Shown here one piece after another: positions 9,203 through 18,401 of a DNA stretch of 64,000 nt. Numbering within the stretch: position 1 is the stretch's first letter; each line of letters starts with the position of its first letter. The stretch comes from Hyphomonas polymorpha PS728 (GTDB lineage: Bacteria > Pseudomonadota > Alphaproteobacteria > Caulobacterales > Hyphomonadaceae), in NCBI RefSeq assembly GCF_000685315.1, contig NZ_ARYM01000005.1, positions 124,001 through 188,000 of the forward strand. Reading direction: 5' to 3'. The notes beneath the pieces were generated by a model, which made no database searches, was not told where the DNA came from, and worked only from the letters and a program-made list of their open reading frames with translations. A program made the position numbers and the translations under genes.

Positions 9203-10351
9203 ATGAAAGTCCTGTTCCTGGAACGCCACATGCCAGCGTGGCGCCTTCTGCGCCCACTTGTGGCATCATGCGCTGGCCTGCTCGCAGCGTGTACGCACCA
9301 GCCTCTCCCGCCGCCCCCGGAAACCAGCACTCAGGTAAGTGTGGATCCAGACGGGCTGGTGCATGTCCCGGCCATGTTGGTTCCGGTGTCCGAATATCTC
9401 AGTCCGGAGGGCAAGGCATATCTCATTGATCACCTGCTCACGATGAAGAATCCCGAACTGCTGAAGGAAGTTGAGGGCATCGGCGGCCCGGCATTCCTCA
9501 AGGGATATATTGACCGGCAGAGAGAGCTCTTCGCCGTCCAGAAGTCCGAAACCGAAATTGGCGGTGTTCAGGTTTACGATTACACGCCCTCAGAGGGCAT
9601 CAAGCCAGAAAATCAGAACCGTGTGCTGATCAATTTGCATGGGGGCGGGTTCATAACTTGCTGGCCCGCCTGCGCCGAGGTGGAATCGATGCCTGTCTCC
9701 GCGCTGGGAGGCTACAGGGTTGTCGCGGTCAACTACCGCCAGGCACCCGAATACAAGTTCCCTGCCGCCAGCGAAGATGTCGCGGCCGTCTACACAGAAC
9801 TCCTGAAAACCTATCCGGCAGAAAACATCGGTATCTTTGGCTGCTCGGCGGGCGGAATGCTGACCGGCATGTCGCTGGCCTGGTTTCAGAAGCATAACCT
9901 GCCGACGCCCGGCGCGGCCGGTATCTACTGCGCCGGATCGGCCGCGCCGGTCAACGGCTTTGGCGGCGACGCAAACTATACGGCCACGGCCATTGGCGAG
10001 GCACGCTTCATCGCCCCGCTGCGCCCAACCGCCAGCGCTTCGGATGCTCCAAAGCGTTCAATGATGCCCTATCTTTCAGAGGTTGACCCGTACGACCCGC
10101 TCGTTGCGCCCGCTCACCATGACGAGATTCTGGCGGCCTTCCCTCCAACACAGATCATCACCGGCACCCGGGGATTTGAACTCAGCTCAGCTGTCTACAC
10201 CCACAGCAGGCTGGTGAAGCTGGGCGTGAAGGCAGATCTGCATGTCTGGGAAGGCATGTTTCACGGCTTTTACAGCAATCCGGACGTTCCCGAATCCCAG
10301 GACGCCTACAAGGTGATGGTCGACTTCTTCGACGAGCACCTCGGAAATTAG
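9203..10351 (+). CDS. Alpha/beta hydrolase lipoprotein, HSL-type esterase (second)
   Basis: 382 residues from ATG 9203 with a strong CGGAGGG site. The signal peptide ends in LLAAC, a lipobox. The core shows HGGGF, GCSAGG (nucleophile Ser, with Cys in place of the more usual Glu/Asp), and a C-terminal MFHGFY (His). It is only distantly similar to the preceding hydrolase, so this is not a simple tandem duplication. It begins 46 bp after that gene and is probably co-transcribed. It is likely anchored to a membrane facing the periplasm. Confidence 0.86.
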   Translation: MKVLFLERHMPAWRLLRPLVASCAGLLAACTHQPLPPPPETSTQVSVDPDGLVHVPAMLVPVSEYLSPEGKAYLIDHLLTMKNPELLKEVEGIGGPAFLKGYIDRQRELFAVQKSETEIGGVQVYDYTPSEGIKPENQNRVLINLHGGGFITCWPACAEVESMPVSALGGYRVVAVNYRQAPEYKFPAASEDVAAVYTELLKTYPAENIGIFGCSAGGMLTGMSLAWFQKHNLPTPGAAGIYCAGSAAPVNGFGGDANYTATAIGEARFIAPLRPTASASDAPKRSMMPYLSEVDPYDPLVAPAHHDEILAAFPPTQIITGTRGFELSSAVYTHSRLVKLGVKADLHVWEGMFHGFYSNPDVPESQDAYKVMVDFFDEHLGN

Positions 10352-10462
10352 TTGCCGGGTCGAGTTTGAGAGAATCCCGCCGGCTTTATGGACCTGGGCC
10401 CCCTCAAACATCACCCTATGACATACACCACGAGCTCTCCACCTTGGACGGGATGATACAGC

Positions 10463-11359
10463 ATGGTCGCAGAAACACGCGTGGCCGCAATTGAACTTGG
10501 CGGAACAAAATCCATCGCGATTTTGGCGGAGGGTAACACCGTGGTCGATCAGGTATCGGTTCCCACTACCACTCCGGAAGAAACGCTGCCCCACCTGCGC
10601 GACCAACTGAAAAGCTGGCACGCCGAAAAGCCCTTCTCGGCAATTGGGATTGCATCCTTTGGCCCCGTCCAGCTTCGACGACAAGCGGAGAACTTCGGCA
10701 GCATACTGAAAACCCCCAAACCATTCTGGACAAATGCCGATGTCGCGGGGGAACTTACGAGCCCTTTCGACTGCCCCTGGGCCATCGATACCGACGTGAA
10801 CGGTGCGGCACTTGCCGAGTATCGCTGGGGCGCGGGACAAGGCTGCACCAGCATTTGTTACATCACAATTGGCACTGGCGTCGGCGGCGGTATGGTTATC
10901 AATGGGCAACCAGTACATGGCTTCATGCATCCGGAAGTCGGGCATGTCCGCACACGCCGATCTCCCAATGACGCGTTCGCGGGCGCCTGCCCCTTCCATG
11001 GAGATTGTATCGAAGGGCTCGTTTCCGGCCCTGCCCTGGCAGCGCGTTTTGGGCGGCCGATGAGCGAAGTGAACGACGCAGATCCGCTCTGGATGCTTGT
11101 CGCCAACGACATCGCAGAACTGGTTTCCCTGCTGCTGCTGACCACATCAGCAGAGCGCGTATTGTTTGGTGGCGGCGTCAGCACCTCCCGGCCCTTTCTG
11201 CTTCCCTTGGTACAGAAACGCGCCCATGAGCTCCTGGCTGGATATCTTCCCATTCCGCAAACGGAAGATTTGTTTCCAATCGTCCGGCAAGCAGGACTTG
11301 GCAGCCTGGCGGGACCTCTGGGCGCGGTTGCGCTGGCTCACTCCGCACTCGGTATATGA
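10463..11359 (+). CDS. ROK-family sugar kinase, probable fructokinase
   Basis: 298 residues. The N-terminal phosphate motif IELGGTKS, a central ATP-binding segment IGTGVGGGMVING, the HPEVGH motif and the zinc-binding segment GACPFHGDCIEG (about residues 172-184) match the fructokinase subgroup of ROK kinases. It phosphorylates a hexose, most likely fructose, using ATP in the cytosol. It follows the second hydrolase by 111 bp on the same strand, without an operator of its own. It is the metabolic exit point of the locus and the strongest hint that the sugar handled contains fructose; related ROK enzymes accept other hexoses, so substrate is not certain. Confidence 0.85.
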   Translation: MVAETRVAAIELGGTKSIAILAEGNTVVDQVSVPTTTPEETLPHLRDQLKSWHAEKPFSAIGIASFGPVQLRRQAENFGSILKTPKPFWTNADVAGELTSPFDCPWAIDTDVNGAALAEYRWGAGQGCTSICYITIGTGVGGGMVINGQPVHGFMHPEVGHVRTRRSPNDAFAGACPFHGDCIEGLVSGPALAARFGRPMSEVNDADPLWMLVANDIAELVSLLLLTTSAERVLFGGGVSTSRPFLLPLVQKRAHELLAGYLPIPQTEDLFPIVRQAGLGSLAGPLGAVALAHSALGI

Positions 11360-11459
11360 AGCAGAATGCTGGCAAGCTACCACATACTGCCAGTTTCCAG
11401 GCCCGCCGGACAGGATCAGGGCGTGACCCTATCCGGCTTCCTGAACAGAGTGATGTAGA

Positions 11460-12845
11460 TCAGTCGGCCGACGTCCCAGTATCTTCGATCAGGTCAAGGA
11501 ATCCATTGACGATTGCCGTTTCAGCACAGCCTGGTTTTACCCGGGAAGAAACAACCTCAAAGGTGTTCTGAGCGAATGCCGCATCATTGGGAATGTACCC
11601 CGAGCGGGACATGCCATTGGTCAATGTCGCAACGATTGAGTTCTTGATGGGGGACTCCGCTTTGAACCGCTGGGCAATCATTGTGAAGATTTCCGCATCG
11701 ATTCCCCCGATCACGGTGTCACCGATTCTCAGGAGGCTGAGCTTCATCGGTACGGAGTCGGCGTCCTCGTAAACACCCGCGTAACCGGCGCGCCCTTTAT
11801 CAAGCCGGTTCCGCCCAGGGCAACTGACCGTCATCTGCGCCCCGGAAATCGAAGCCTGCGTCACCGGCCGCGCCAACCCGGAACGCAGAACATGAAGCAC
11901 CTCTTCACCGAGCATCTGGCCCAGCGTGGCATTCATCTGCTTTTGTTGCTCCATCAGCATCGCCACTTTGGGATTTGACCTGTCCATCCCTTGCCCACCG
12001 GGAGGCATTGCGTTGCTGATATCCTCTCCGCGCGCGGCGAAGTCGGCAATTCGGATTTCCCTGAGATCATAAGTCTGCTGGAAAAAGATCGGGTTCTGGT
12101 CGCCAGCGGCACCATAGGAAAATACCGCAACCGCGTCTTCCCCAAGGGACTCCTCAATGTAACCGGATGCCGCGCCGGGAATATCACCGCTGATCAGATC
12201 AAGGTTGCCCGTGATCACCGGATGTACCGCGTAATTGTAGTATACCGCGATGGGGGCTCCATCGAGGGATTGGAAGCTCAGCACAGCGACAGTCTTGTCA
12301 GACGGTCCCTGATAGTTTGGCCCTTCCCACCAACGGCCGGTCGCCGGATCGATGATGTTTCTATTTACGTTGATGTAGGAGACACCCGTGCCCGAAGCCA
12401 TTTTTGCGGGCTGAAGCGCGGCCGCAGCCTCTTCAACAGCCTGATACAACTGCTCCTCATAGCCCACGCTCCAGCCGAAGGGGACGCTGTGTGTATGGGT
12501 CGCCGTCAGAATGACCTGATTTGCCGGAATACCCAATTCTGCTTCAGCCTTGGTGGTAAGCCTCTGCCAGATCTCATTCGGTATGGCGCCGGCATCCACT
12601 GTCACCAGCGCCGCTCTTTGCGCGCCGTTCTCCAGCACAATTGCCCGGACATGAATGGGATCCAGAATGCCTGTGAATATCCCGGGCAGCTTATCGCCTG
12701 ATGGCGTGATATCGACCTTGGACGCACCCGCTTTCAATACGGCTTCCTGCGCAAGAGACGCCGATAGTGGCGAGAATCCTGCAACGATAGATATTGCGGC
12801 AACTGCGCTGCGCAGCGCGAAAACGCTTGAAGATATTTTGGTCAA
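11460..12845 (-). CDS. Neutral/alkaline ceramidase-like secreted hydrolase
   Basis: 461 residues. The mature part resembles the N-terminal domain of neutral/alkaline non-lysosomal ceramidases: KVDITPSG, TATHTHSVPFGW (metal-binding His117/His119), HPVITGN and SGDIPG. I place the start at TTG 12845, with GGGAGG 5 bases upstream and a clean signal peptide (SAVAAISIVAGFSPLSASLA). The longer frame to 12998 runs through the operator at 12870 and adds a non-signal extension. The family hydrolyses N-acyl bonds in ceramides, but distant members act on other substrates; here it is regulated with sugar genes. It is shorter than full ceramidases (about 640-700 residues) and lacks their C-terminal domain. 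Confidence 0.8.
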   Translation of the reverse strand: MTKISSSVFALRSAVAAISIVAGFSPLSASLAQEAVLKAGASKVDITPSGDKLPGIFTGILDPIHVRAIVLENGAQRAALVTVDAGAIPNEIWQRLTTKAEAELGIPANQVILTATHTHSVPFGWSVGYEEQLYQAVEEAAAALQPAKMASGTGVSYINVNRNIIDPATGRWWEGPNYQGPSDKTVAVLSFQSLDGAPIAVYYNYAVHPVITGNLDLISGDIPGAASGYIEESLGEDAVAVFSYGAAGDQNPIFFQQTYDLREIRIADFAARGEDISNAMPPGGQGMDRSNPKVAMLMEQQKQMNATLGQMLGEEVLHVLRSGLARPVTQASISGAQMTVSCPGRNRLDKGRAGYAGVYEDADSVPMKLSLLRIGDTVIGGIDAEIFTMIAQRFKAESPIKNSIVATLTNGMSRSGYIPNDAAFAQNTFEVVSSRVKPGCAETAIVNGFLDLIEDTGTSAD

Positions 12846-12869
12846 GTGAGCCTCCCTGAGCGGATTTAT

Positions 12870-12883
12870 TACAACCGTTTGCA
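12870..12883. promoter_or_regulatory. LacI-family operator before the ceramidase-like gene
   Basis: TACAACCGTTTGCA differs by one base from the site at 7913. It lies 25 bp upstream of the proposed TTG start at 12845, so it would lie inside the longer reading frame; this supports the shorter gene. Confidence 0.72.
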
Positions 12884-13161
12884 AAACGCGTAAGGGCGTT
12901 ACACGGACAACGCAAGTCAGAGACGGTGCCGCAATCCGGTTTTGGCCCGTTGCCGGGAATGATCCGTCCCCTGATTCTGCGCCCGATGAGGCGCTCAATG
13001 CTGCGCTGCGCCATTATATCTGCAGCTAAGGCTTGGCTTGGGCATTCCTCGGGTACGCAGAAACCGGCGAGCACAGCCCGCCACCGAACAACAGTTGCAA
13101 ATGCAACACTCGGGTCAGTTTATTTGCTGTTCCATCTTGGAATAGCTTGACGAGCGCGCTA

Positions 13162-13175
13162 TGCAAACGTTTGTA
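13162..13175. promoter_or_regulatory. LacI-family operator before the TonB-dependent receptor
   Basis: TGCAAACGTTTGTA, a perfect palindromic core, 34 bp upstream of the receptor ATG at 13209. It overlaps the expected promoter, consistent with repression. Confidence 0.82.
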
Positions 13176-13208
13176 TAGTTCTGAGAAAATGACTTCTGGG
13201 AGGAAGTA

Positions 13209-15317
13209 ATGCATCGTTTCCGCAACGCTTCAGCGATCTCGCTGATTCTCGCTCTTTCCGTGGCCGCCGGCACTGCCAACGCACAAACGGACGAGTCCAC
13301 ATCCACAGACAAAGAATACGAACTGGGCACAGTTACCGTCACAGCCTCCAAAACCGGGGCACAGGAACTGCAATCCGTCCCCTTGGCCATCCAGGCATTC
13401 TCCGGGGAGGAGATGAAGGTACGCAACATCACCACGGTCGACGATCTTGTATCGACGGTTCCGGGTGCATCTGAAGGTTTCCGTCAGTCCGTCAGTTCCC
13501 GAATCTACAATCTCCGCGGCGCCGTGAGCAGCAACGGCGATTCGCCGATCGGCTATTATCTCGACGACGTTCCTTTTGTGGTGCCGAATTTCGGTATTGC
13601 CCCGCCGGTGCGCTTCCTGGACATGGAACGCGTTGAAGTTCTGCGTGGCCCGCAGGGCACGCTTTACGGCCAGGGTTCTTCCGGCGGCGTCTTCATTTTC
13701 CACACCCGCGATCCCAACCTCGAGAGGGTTGAGTATTCTGCCGAAGCAGAAACCTCGCGGACGAGAGGCGCCGAAGACTACAATTATGGCCTCGCCGGCG
13801 CGCTCTCCGTCCCGATCATCAAGGACAAGCTCGCCATCCGCGTCAGCGGCGGCCATTCACGCAATCCGGGTTGGGCGGACGCCTATTACGGCCCGTATGA
13901 TGGCACCCCGGACGAAGAAGACGTGAACGGCGCGAAGAACGACGATTATCGTATCGTTGCGATGTACAAGCCCGCCGACAACGTCACGCTTCGCGCACAA
14001 TACTGGAACTTCCAGCCGAGACAGGACTTCACCGGCTTTACGGCGTCAGTGAACCCTCCCTACTTCCAGAATACTGCCGGACAAAAAGGCTTCAGCAACG
14101 GGGATTTCACCCTGATGAGCTTTACCGGCACGGTGGATTTCGACAAATTCTCTGTCACCAGCGCAACCAGCCATCTGGAAGGCGATTTCGGGATCAACAT
14201 CCCGCTTTCACCGGCCGGATCATTCTCCAGCCAGTTCGGCCCGAAACTGTTCTCGCAGGAAGTTCGTGCAAACTCCAACGGTGACGGCCCCCTCCACTGG
14301 CTGGTGGGCGCCGCCTATCAGGATGGCGAAGGCCCGCAGTTCAACACGCTGACGCTGCCCGTTGTTGTGATCAATGCGGACAACAATACGCTGACGGAGA
14401 ACTTCGCCGTGTTCGGTGAGGTCAGCTATGAACTGTTCGGGGGCAAAGTTGTGCCTCTGGTGGGTCTGCGGCAATACTATGACACCCGTACGTTTGAAGA
14501 CGCCACCGCATCGCTTCCGACCGAAGAGGAAGTGACCACCTGGCGGGTCAATATTTCCTATCTTCCTACTGACGATCTGACGATGTTCGTATCGGCAGCA
14601 ACGGGCTTCCGTCCGGGTATCGTGCAATCGCGCGTACAGGTACAATCCCTCGAGGATGCAGGCATCCCGACGGATGTGGCTCTGGACCCGGAATCATCCA
14701 AGAACTACGAGTTCGGCCTCAAATGGCGTCACCGTGAACTTGGTCTCAATTTTGGTCTGAACCTGTATCAGCTGGAGTATACCAACCTCCAGACCAACAC
14801 GCCCGGCGCAATTGCCGATGTGAACGGCTTCACCAATTTCGGCGACGCCACCACGAAGGGTGTGGACCTGGAAATCCGTTGGGATACGCCGATCGAGGGT
14901 CTGAGCTTGGGTGCTGTGGGCAACTTCAACGACAGCAAATACGATACGGTAGACCCGGTGGTGCAGACAGCCCTGCCGATGTTCCGGCCTGGTTCGCGTC
15001 TCGTGAACACGCTGGATCAGAACTACCGCTTCGACATCAACTACAACCGCGACCTCGGCAACGATATTACCGGCTTTGGCAATATCGGGTTCAGCCATTC
15101 GGGCGATCGCCTGCAGGCGAACGGTTTGACCGCAAATCCCTATGACATCGTCAACATGACTCTGGGTCTGCGGTTTGAACGGTATGAATTTGCGATTGTT
15201 GGAAACAACCTTGGGGATGAACGTGGCCCGACATTTCTGGGCACCAATGGCCCCCTGTCCGGTTCCGGCCCAACGCCGCGCACGCTGGGCGTGAGGCTGC
15301 GGGTTCTTTCCGAATAA
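13209..15317 (+). CDS. TonB-dependent outer-membrane receptor
   Basis: 702 residues. A signal peptide (SLILALSVAAGTANA) is followed by the plug domain (ELGTVTVTASKTGAQ ... VRGPQGTLYGQGSSGGVF with the usual EVLRGPQGTLYG motif) and a 22-strand barrel ending in a C-terminal strand with terminal hydrophobic pattern. It would import the oligosaccharide or acyl-sugar across the outer membrane using TonB energy. The start is set by GGGAGGAAGTA before the ATG. It is monocistronic, divergent from the ceramidase-like gene, has an operator 34 bp upstream, and is closed by a hairpin terminator at 15378. Nothing in it specifies iron versus sugar; the regulon indicates sugar. Confidence 0.92.
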   Translation: MHRFRNASAISLILALSVAAGTANAQTDESTSTDKEYELGTVTVTASKTGAQELQSVPLAIQAFSGEEMKVRNITTVDDLVSTVPGASEGFRQSVSSRIYNLRGAVSSNGDSPIGYYLDDVPFVVPNFGIAPPVRFLDMERVEVLRGPQGTLYGQGSSGGVFIFHTRDPNLERVEYSAEAETSRTRGAEDYNYGLAGALSVPIIKDKLAIRVSGGHSRNPGWADAYYGPYDGTPDEEDVNGAKNDDYRIVAMYKPADNVTLRAQYWNFQPRQDFTGFTASVNPPYFQNTAGQKGFSNGDFTLMSFTGTVDFDKFSVTSATSHLEGDFGINIPLSPAGSFSSQFGPKLFSQEVRANSNGDGPLHWLVGAAYQDGEGPQFNTLTLPVVVINADNNTLTENFAVFGEVSYELFGGKVVPLVGLRQYYDTRTFEDATASLPTEEEVTTWRVNISYLPTDDLTMFVSAATGFRPGIVQSRVQVQSLEDAGIPTDVALDPESSKNYEFGLKWRHRELGLNFGLNLYQLEYTNLQTNTPGAIADVNGFTNFGDATTKGVDLEIRWDTPIEGLSLGAVGNFNDSKYDTVDPVVQTALPMFRPGSRLVNTLDQNYRFDINYNRDLGNDITGFGNIGFSHSGDRLQANGLTANPYDIVNMTLGLRFERYEFAIVGNNLGDERGPTFLGTNGPLSGSGPTPRTLGVRLRVLSE

Positions 15318-15327
15318 CCAGCCGCAA

Positions 15328-15363
15328 ATGGGTCTGCCTTCCTGAAATTGAAGGCAGACCCAT
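15328..15363. repeat. 14-bp perfect inverted repeat after the receptor gene
   Basis: The arms ATGGGTCTGCCTTC (15328-15341) and GAAGGCAGACCCAT (15350-15363) are separated by 8 bases. There is no T-run, so it is more likely an mRNA 3' stabilising hairpin than a terminator by itself; the true terminator follows at 15378. Confidence 0.7.
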
Positions 15364-15377
15364 GCGGACGGACACCT

Positions 15378-15410
15378 ATCCCGCCAGCCCCCGCTGGCGG
15401 GATTTCTTTT
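15378..15410 (+). terminator. Intrinsic terminator of the TonB receptor gene
   Basis: An 11-bp perfect stem (ATCCCGCCAGC / GCTGGCGGGAT) with a CCCC loop, followed by TTCTTTT. It separates the LacI regulon from the oppositely oriented oxidase operon. Confidence 0.88.
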
Positions 15411-15537
15411 GGTTCCCGGCATGGTCAGGCGATGGACAAATCCGGACAACTTCGGAAAAAGCCGGACAATTCCCTGTCAAAACAATGCTCCCAAATGGAC
15501 AACGCGCGCCGTCCGAAGGAGGCACCTCCAGAGCACA

Positions 15538-15858
15538 TCAGCAGCTGCTGGCGAACAAGACTGGCACGAGAGTGAACAGGCTTGCGAAGAGGCCGACCAG
15601 CGCTCCAGCACGGGGAAGCCATGTTTCACGGTCTTTGCCAGCGGGCAGACGTAACAGAAGCCAGCCTCCCGCCGCGATACCGGCCAGCCAGCCCAGCAGC
15701 ATCAGCAGGCGGTGAAGGCTGACGGGCCCGGCCTGGATGCCGCTCCAGCCTGAGGCGCACCCGGCGCCATGCAGGGCGTATACAAGGGTGAAGGTCGCCG
15801 CCCAGATTGCGGGGCCGAGCGCCACGAGACCAAGCCAGCGAAGCCCTCCTCCCTTCAT
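15538..15858 (-). CDS. Small membrane protein of the oxidase operon
   Basis: 106 residues with three or four hydrophobic segments (LGLVALGPAIWAATFTLVYAL, LLMLLGWLAGIAAGGWLLL, AGALVGLFASLFTLVPVLFA). Its ATG overlaps the stop of the oxidase I+III gene by four bases, so it is translationally coupled and probably an accessory subunit or assembly factor of the same complex. I do not recognise a named family. It is the last gene of the minus-strand operon; about 130 bp of unassigned sequence lies between it and the terminator at 15378. Confidence 0.75.
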   Translation of the reverse strand: MKGGGLRWLGLVALGPAIWAATFTLVYALHGAGCASGWSGIQAGPVSLHRLLMLLGWLAGIAAGGWLLLRLPAGKDRETWLPRAGALVGLFASLFTLVPVLFASSC

Positions 15859-18401
15859 TGGCTGAGCCCCTGCGCCCAGATCACGGCTGCGGAGATCGCT
15901 GCGACGGCGAGCGTATAGCTTTGCCAGAGGTTCCAGTTGCGGAGCGCGCCGAGAGGGCCTGCGGCAAGTTCTCCCCGCCGCGCCTGATCCAGGGCGAACG
16001 CGGCAAAGACGGCGGCAATGAAAATCTGGAGCGCCACGTAACCAAGCAGAGCGGCGCGAACTGCATGCTGGGCATGAGCCCGGGGATCACCAAGCTGCCA
16101 GATGGCGAGACAGGAGAGCGCGGCCAAAGTGGCCAGATTCGCGGCGAGCCCGAAGGCAATAAGCCGCAATGGGCTTTTCGCCCGCGAGACCTCTTTCACA
16201 GCGCGCCCGGGAACAAGGGTTGCCAGAGCCGAGGCCAGCAGACCGCCTGCGATCAACATCGCGGATACAGCCACCTCTCCCTCCACGGGCGGAGCCGGCG
16301 GCCCCGGCGACACGAGCGTGATGAAAGCGAGACCGAAGATCAACGAAGCAAAAAATGTTCCGTTAGCGAACAGAAAGCACGCCAGACCGCTGGCGGCAAG
16401 GGTGGAGGGGCTGTCGTAATGCGTTGGCAAATGTATACCCGGCGCTACTTCCACTGCCGGAGTATTGCCGGCAGGCACAAGGGCGCGCCCCCAGCGCCAC
16501 ACAAACCAGAGCACCGGAAGCAAGGCTGCCACCGCCGCATAGTAGAAGCTGAACAACATCATCAGCACAAAAACGCCAATGGAAGCCGCAAGCTTTATGG
16601 GCAAAGCCGTATTGGTGGGGAGGATGCCGACATGCTGCGGCGTCGCATGGCCTATGCCCGTCACCAGAACTTCCCGCTGTCCGCGCGGGGCACCCGGCAG
16701 CACGCCTTCCCCCCGCGCGAGCGCCAGGGCAACCGCCGGACCGCCCGCATATTCATTACCCGTCATATCCGGGCGCGGAAGGGAAGCGAAATTGTAGACC
16801 GGCGGCGGCAAGGCCATTGCCCAGTCAAGTGTCGGCGCCTTCCAGGGATCCCTGCGTGAGCGCTTTCCGAGCCATGCCTGAAAAATGCAATCCAGCGCGA
16901 AAAGCGCAAAACCGAACGTCATGATGAAGCCGAACACGGAGGAGATAAGGTTCAGCACCTCCCATTCCGGATGGTTCGGATAGATATCAATCCGGCGGGG
17001 CATACCGACCAGTCCCGTCAGGTGCATTATGAAGAAGGTGCCATGAAAGCCGACCAGAATGGTCCAGAATGCCAGTTCGCCGAGGCCCTTGATGCGGCGG
17101 CGTCCGGTGATCATGGGCAGCCAGTAGGTAAGCCCCGCCATCATCGGGAACACAAATCCGCCGATCAGAACATAGTGGAGATGCGCTGTGACAAATGCCG
17201 TGTCATGAGCCTGCCAGTTGAACGGCACGATGGCGAGCATCACCCCCGTCAGGCCGCCCATGACGAAGGTGAAGAAGAAGCCCAGAATATAAAGCATCGG
17301 CAGCTTGAGCTGAGGCCTGCCTTTCCACATGGTGCCGATCCAGGCAAAGATCTGCACTGCCGTCGGCACAGCCACCAACAATGAGGCGGCCGAGAAGAAG
17401 GCGAGCGCCATATGCGGAATTCCGACGGCAAACATATGGTGTACCCAGAGACCGAAGCTGAGGAATACCAGGCCCAGGATGGAGGCGACGATGGCGCCAT
17501 ATCCGAGTATCCGTGTACGGCTGAGGACCGGAATAACTGTGGACAATACGCCCGCGGCAGGAAGGAAAATGATGTAGACCTCGGGATGCCCGAACAGCCA
17601 GAACAGATGCTGCCAGAGCAAGGGATCTCCCCCTCGCTCGGGGTCAAAAAATGGCCAGCCGAACGCCCGCTCTATCTCCAGCAGGACCGAACCGAGGATC
17701 AGCGGCGGAAAACCCGCCAGCATCATGACGGCTGCGCCCAGTATGTACCAGGCAAACAGCGGCATCTGGGTGAGCTTCATGCCGGGCGCCCGCATGCGCA
17801 GGATGGTCACCGTGATTTCAACCGCAGCCGCGAGCGCCGAAATCTCGACAAAGGTTACGCCCAGCAGCCAGACATCGGCATTGATGCCGGGAGAATATGT
17901 GCTGCCCGAGAGTGGGGTGTACATGAACCATCCGTCGCGCGGCGCGACGCCAACCAGCAGCGCGCCGATAAGGATCATTCCACCGAACAGGTAACACCAG
18001 TAGCCGAAGGCAGACAGGCGCGGAAACGCCATGTCCCGGGTTCCCAGCATCTTGGGCAGGAGGTACATGGCCAGCCCTTCCAGCATCGGGATGGCGAACA
18101 GGAACATCATGATGCTGCCATGCATCGTGAATATCTGGTTATAGATTTCGGTGTCGAGGAACGCGCCCTTGCGGGTGGCAAGCTGTGTACGGATGAGCAT
18201 GGCGAGAATGCCGCCGATGCCGAAGAAGACAAGTGCCGTACACATGAAGCGCAGGCCGATGGTGGAATGGTTCACGGCTGTGAACACGCCGCGCATCCCC
18301 GGCGCGTTGCTCCAGACGCGGGTGAGCTCGCGGTGCAGGCGGAGGGCCGGCTGCGGAGGGTTTTCCAGACGCTCTGTGGAAGACGTTGGGTTTTCGATCA
18401 T
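15855..18401 (-). CDS. Heme-copper oxidase subunit I fused to subunit III
   Basis: 848 residues from ATG 18401 (GGAGGAGG upstream, ATGA overlap with the subunit II stop). The N-terminal two thirds is subunit I: TMHGSIMMF (heme a His), GHPEVY (CuB His, proton-channel Glu and cross-linked Tyr), HHMF (two CuB His), AHLHYV (heme His residues). The last ~200 residues are subunit III-like helices, a known I+III fusion type. The enzyme reduces oxygen to water and pumps protons at the inner membrane. Unusual: the lysine of the K channel (usual PTGVKIF) is Gln here (PTAVQIF), and the Asn pair after DMAFPR is Ser-Ala. It is therefore a divergent A-type enzyme. Electron donor uncertain because subunit II is also unusual. 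Confidence 0.9.
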   Translation of the reverse strand: MIENPTSSTERLENPPQPALRLHRELTRVWSNAPGMRGVFTAVNHSTIGLRFMCTALVFFGIGGILAMLIRTQLATRKGAFLDTEIYNQIFTMHGSIMMFLFAIPMLEGLAMYLLPKMLGTRDMAFPRLSAFGYWCYLFGGMILIGALLVGVAPRDGWFMYTPLSGSTYSPGINADVWLLGVTFVEISALAAAVEITVTILRMRAPGMKLTQMPLFAWYILGAAVMMLAGFPPLILGSVLLEIERAFGWPFFDPERGGDPLLWQHLFWLFGHPEVYIIFLPAAGVLSTVIPVLSRTRILGYGAIVASILGLVFLSFGLWVHHMFAVGIPHMALAFFSAASLLVAVPTAVQIFAWIGTMWKGRPQLKLPMLYILGFFFTFVMGGLTGVMLAIVPFNWQAHDTAFVTAHLHYVLIGGFVFPMMAGLTYWLPMITGRRRIKGLGELAFWTILVGFHGTFFIMHLTGLVGMPRRIDIYPNHPEWEVLNLISSVFGFIMTFGFALFALDCIFQAWLGKRSRRDPWKAPTLDWAMALPPPVYNFASLPRPDMTGNEYAGGPAVALALARGEGVLPGAPRGQREVLVTGIGHATPQHVGILPTNTALPIKLAASIGVFVLMMLFSFYYAAVAALLPVLWFVWRWGRALVPAGNTPAVEVAPGIHLPTHYDSPSTLAASGLACFLFANGTFFASLIFGLAFITLVSPGPPAPPVEGEVAVSAMLIAGGLLASALATLVPGRAVKEVSRAKSPLRLIAFGLAANLATLAALSCLAIWQLGDPRAHAQHAVRAALLGYVALQIFIAAVFAAFALDQARRGELAAGPLGALRNWNLWQSYTLAVAAISAAVIWAQGLSQ

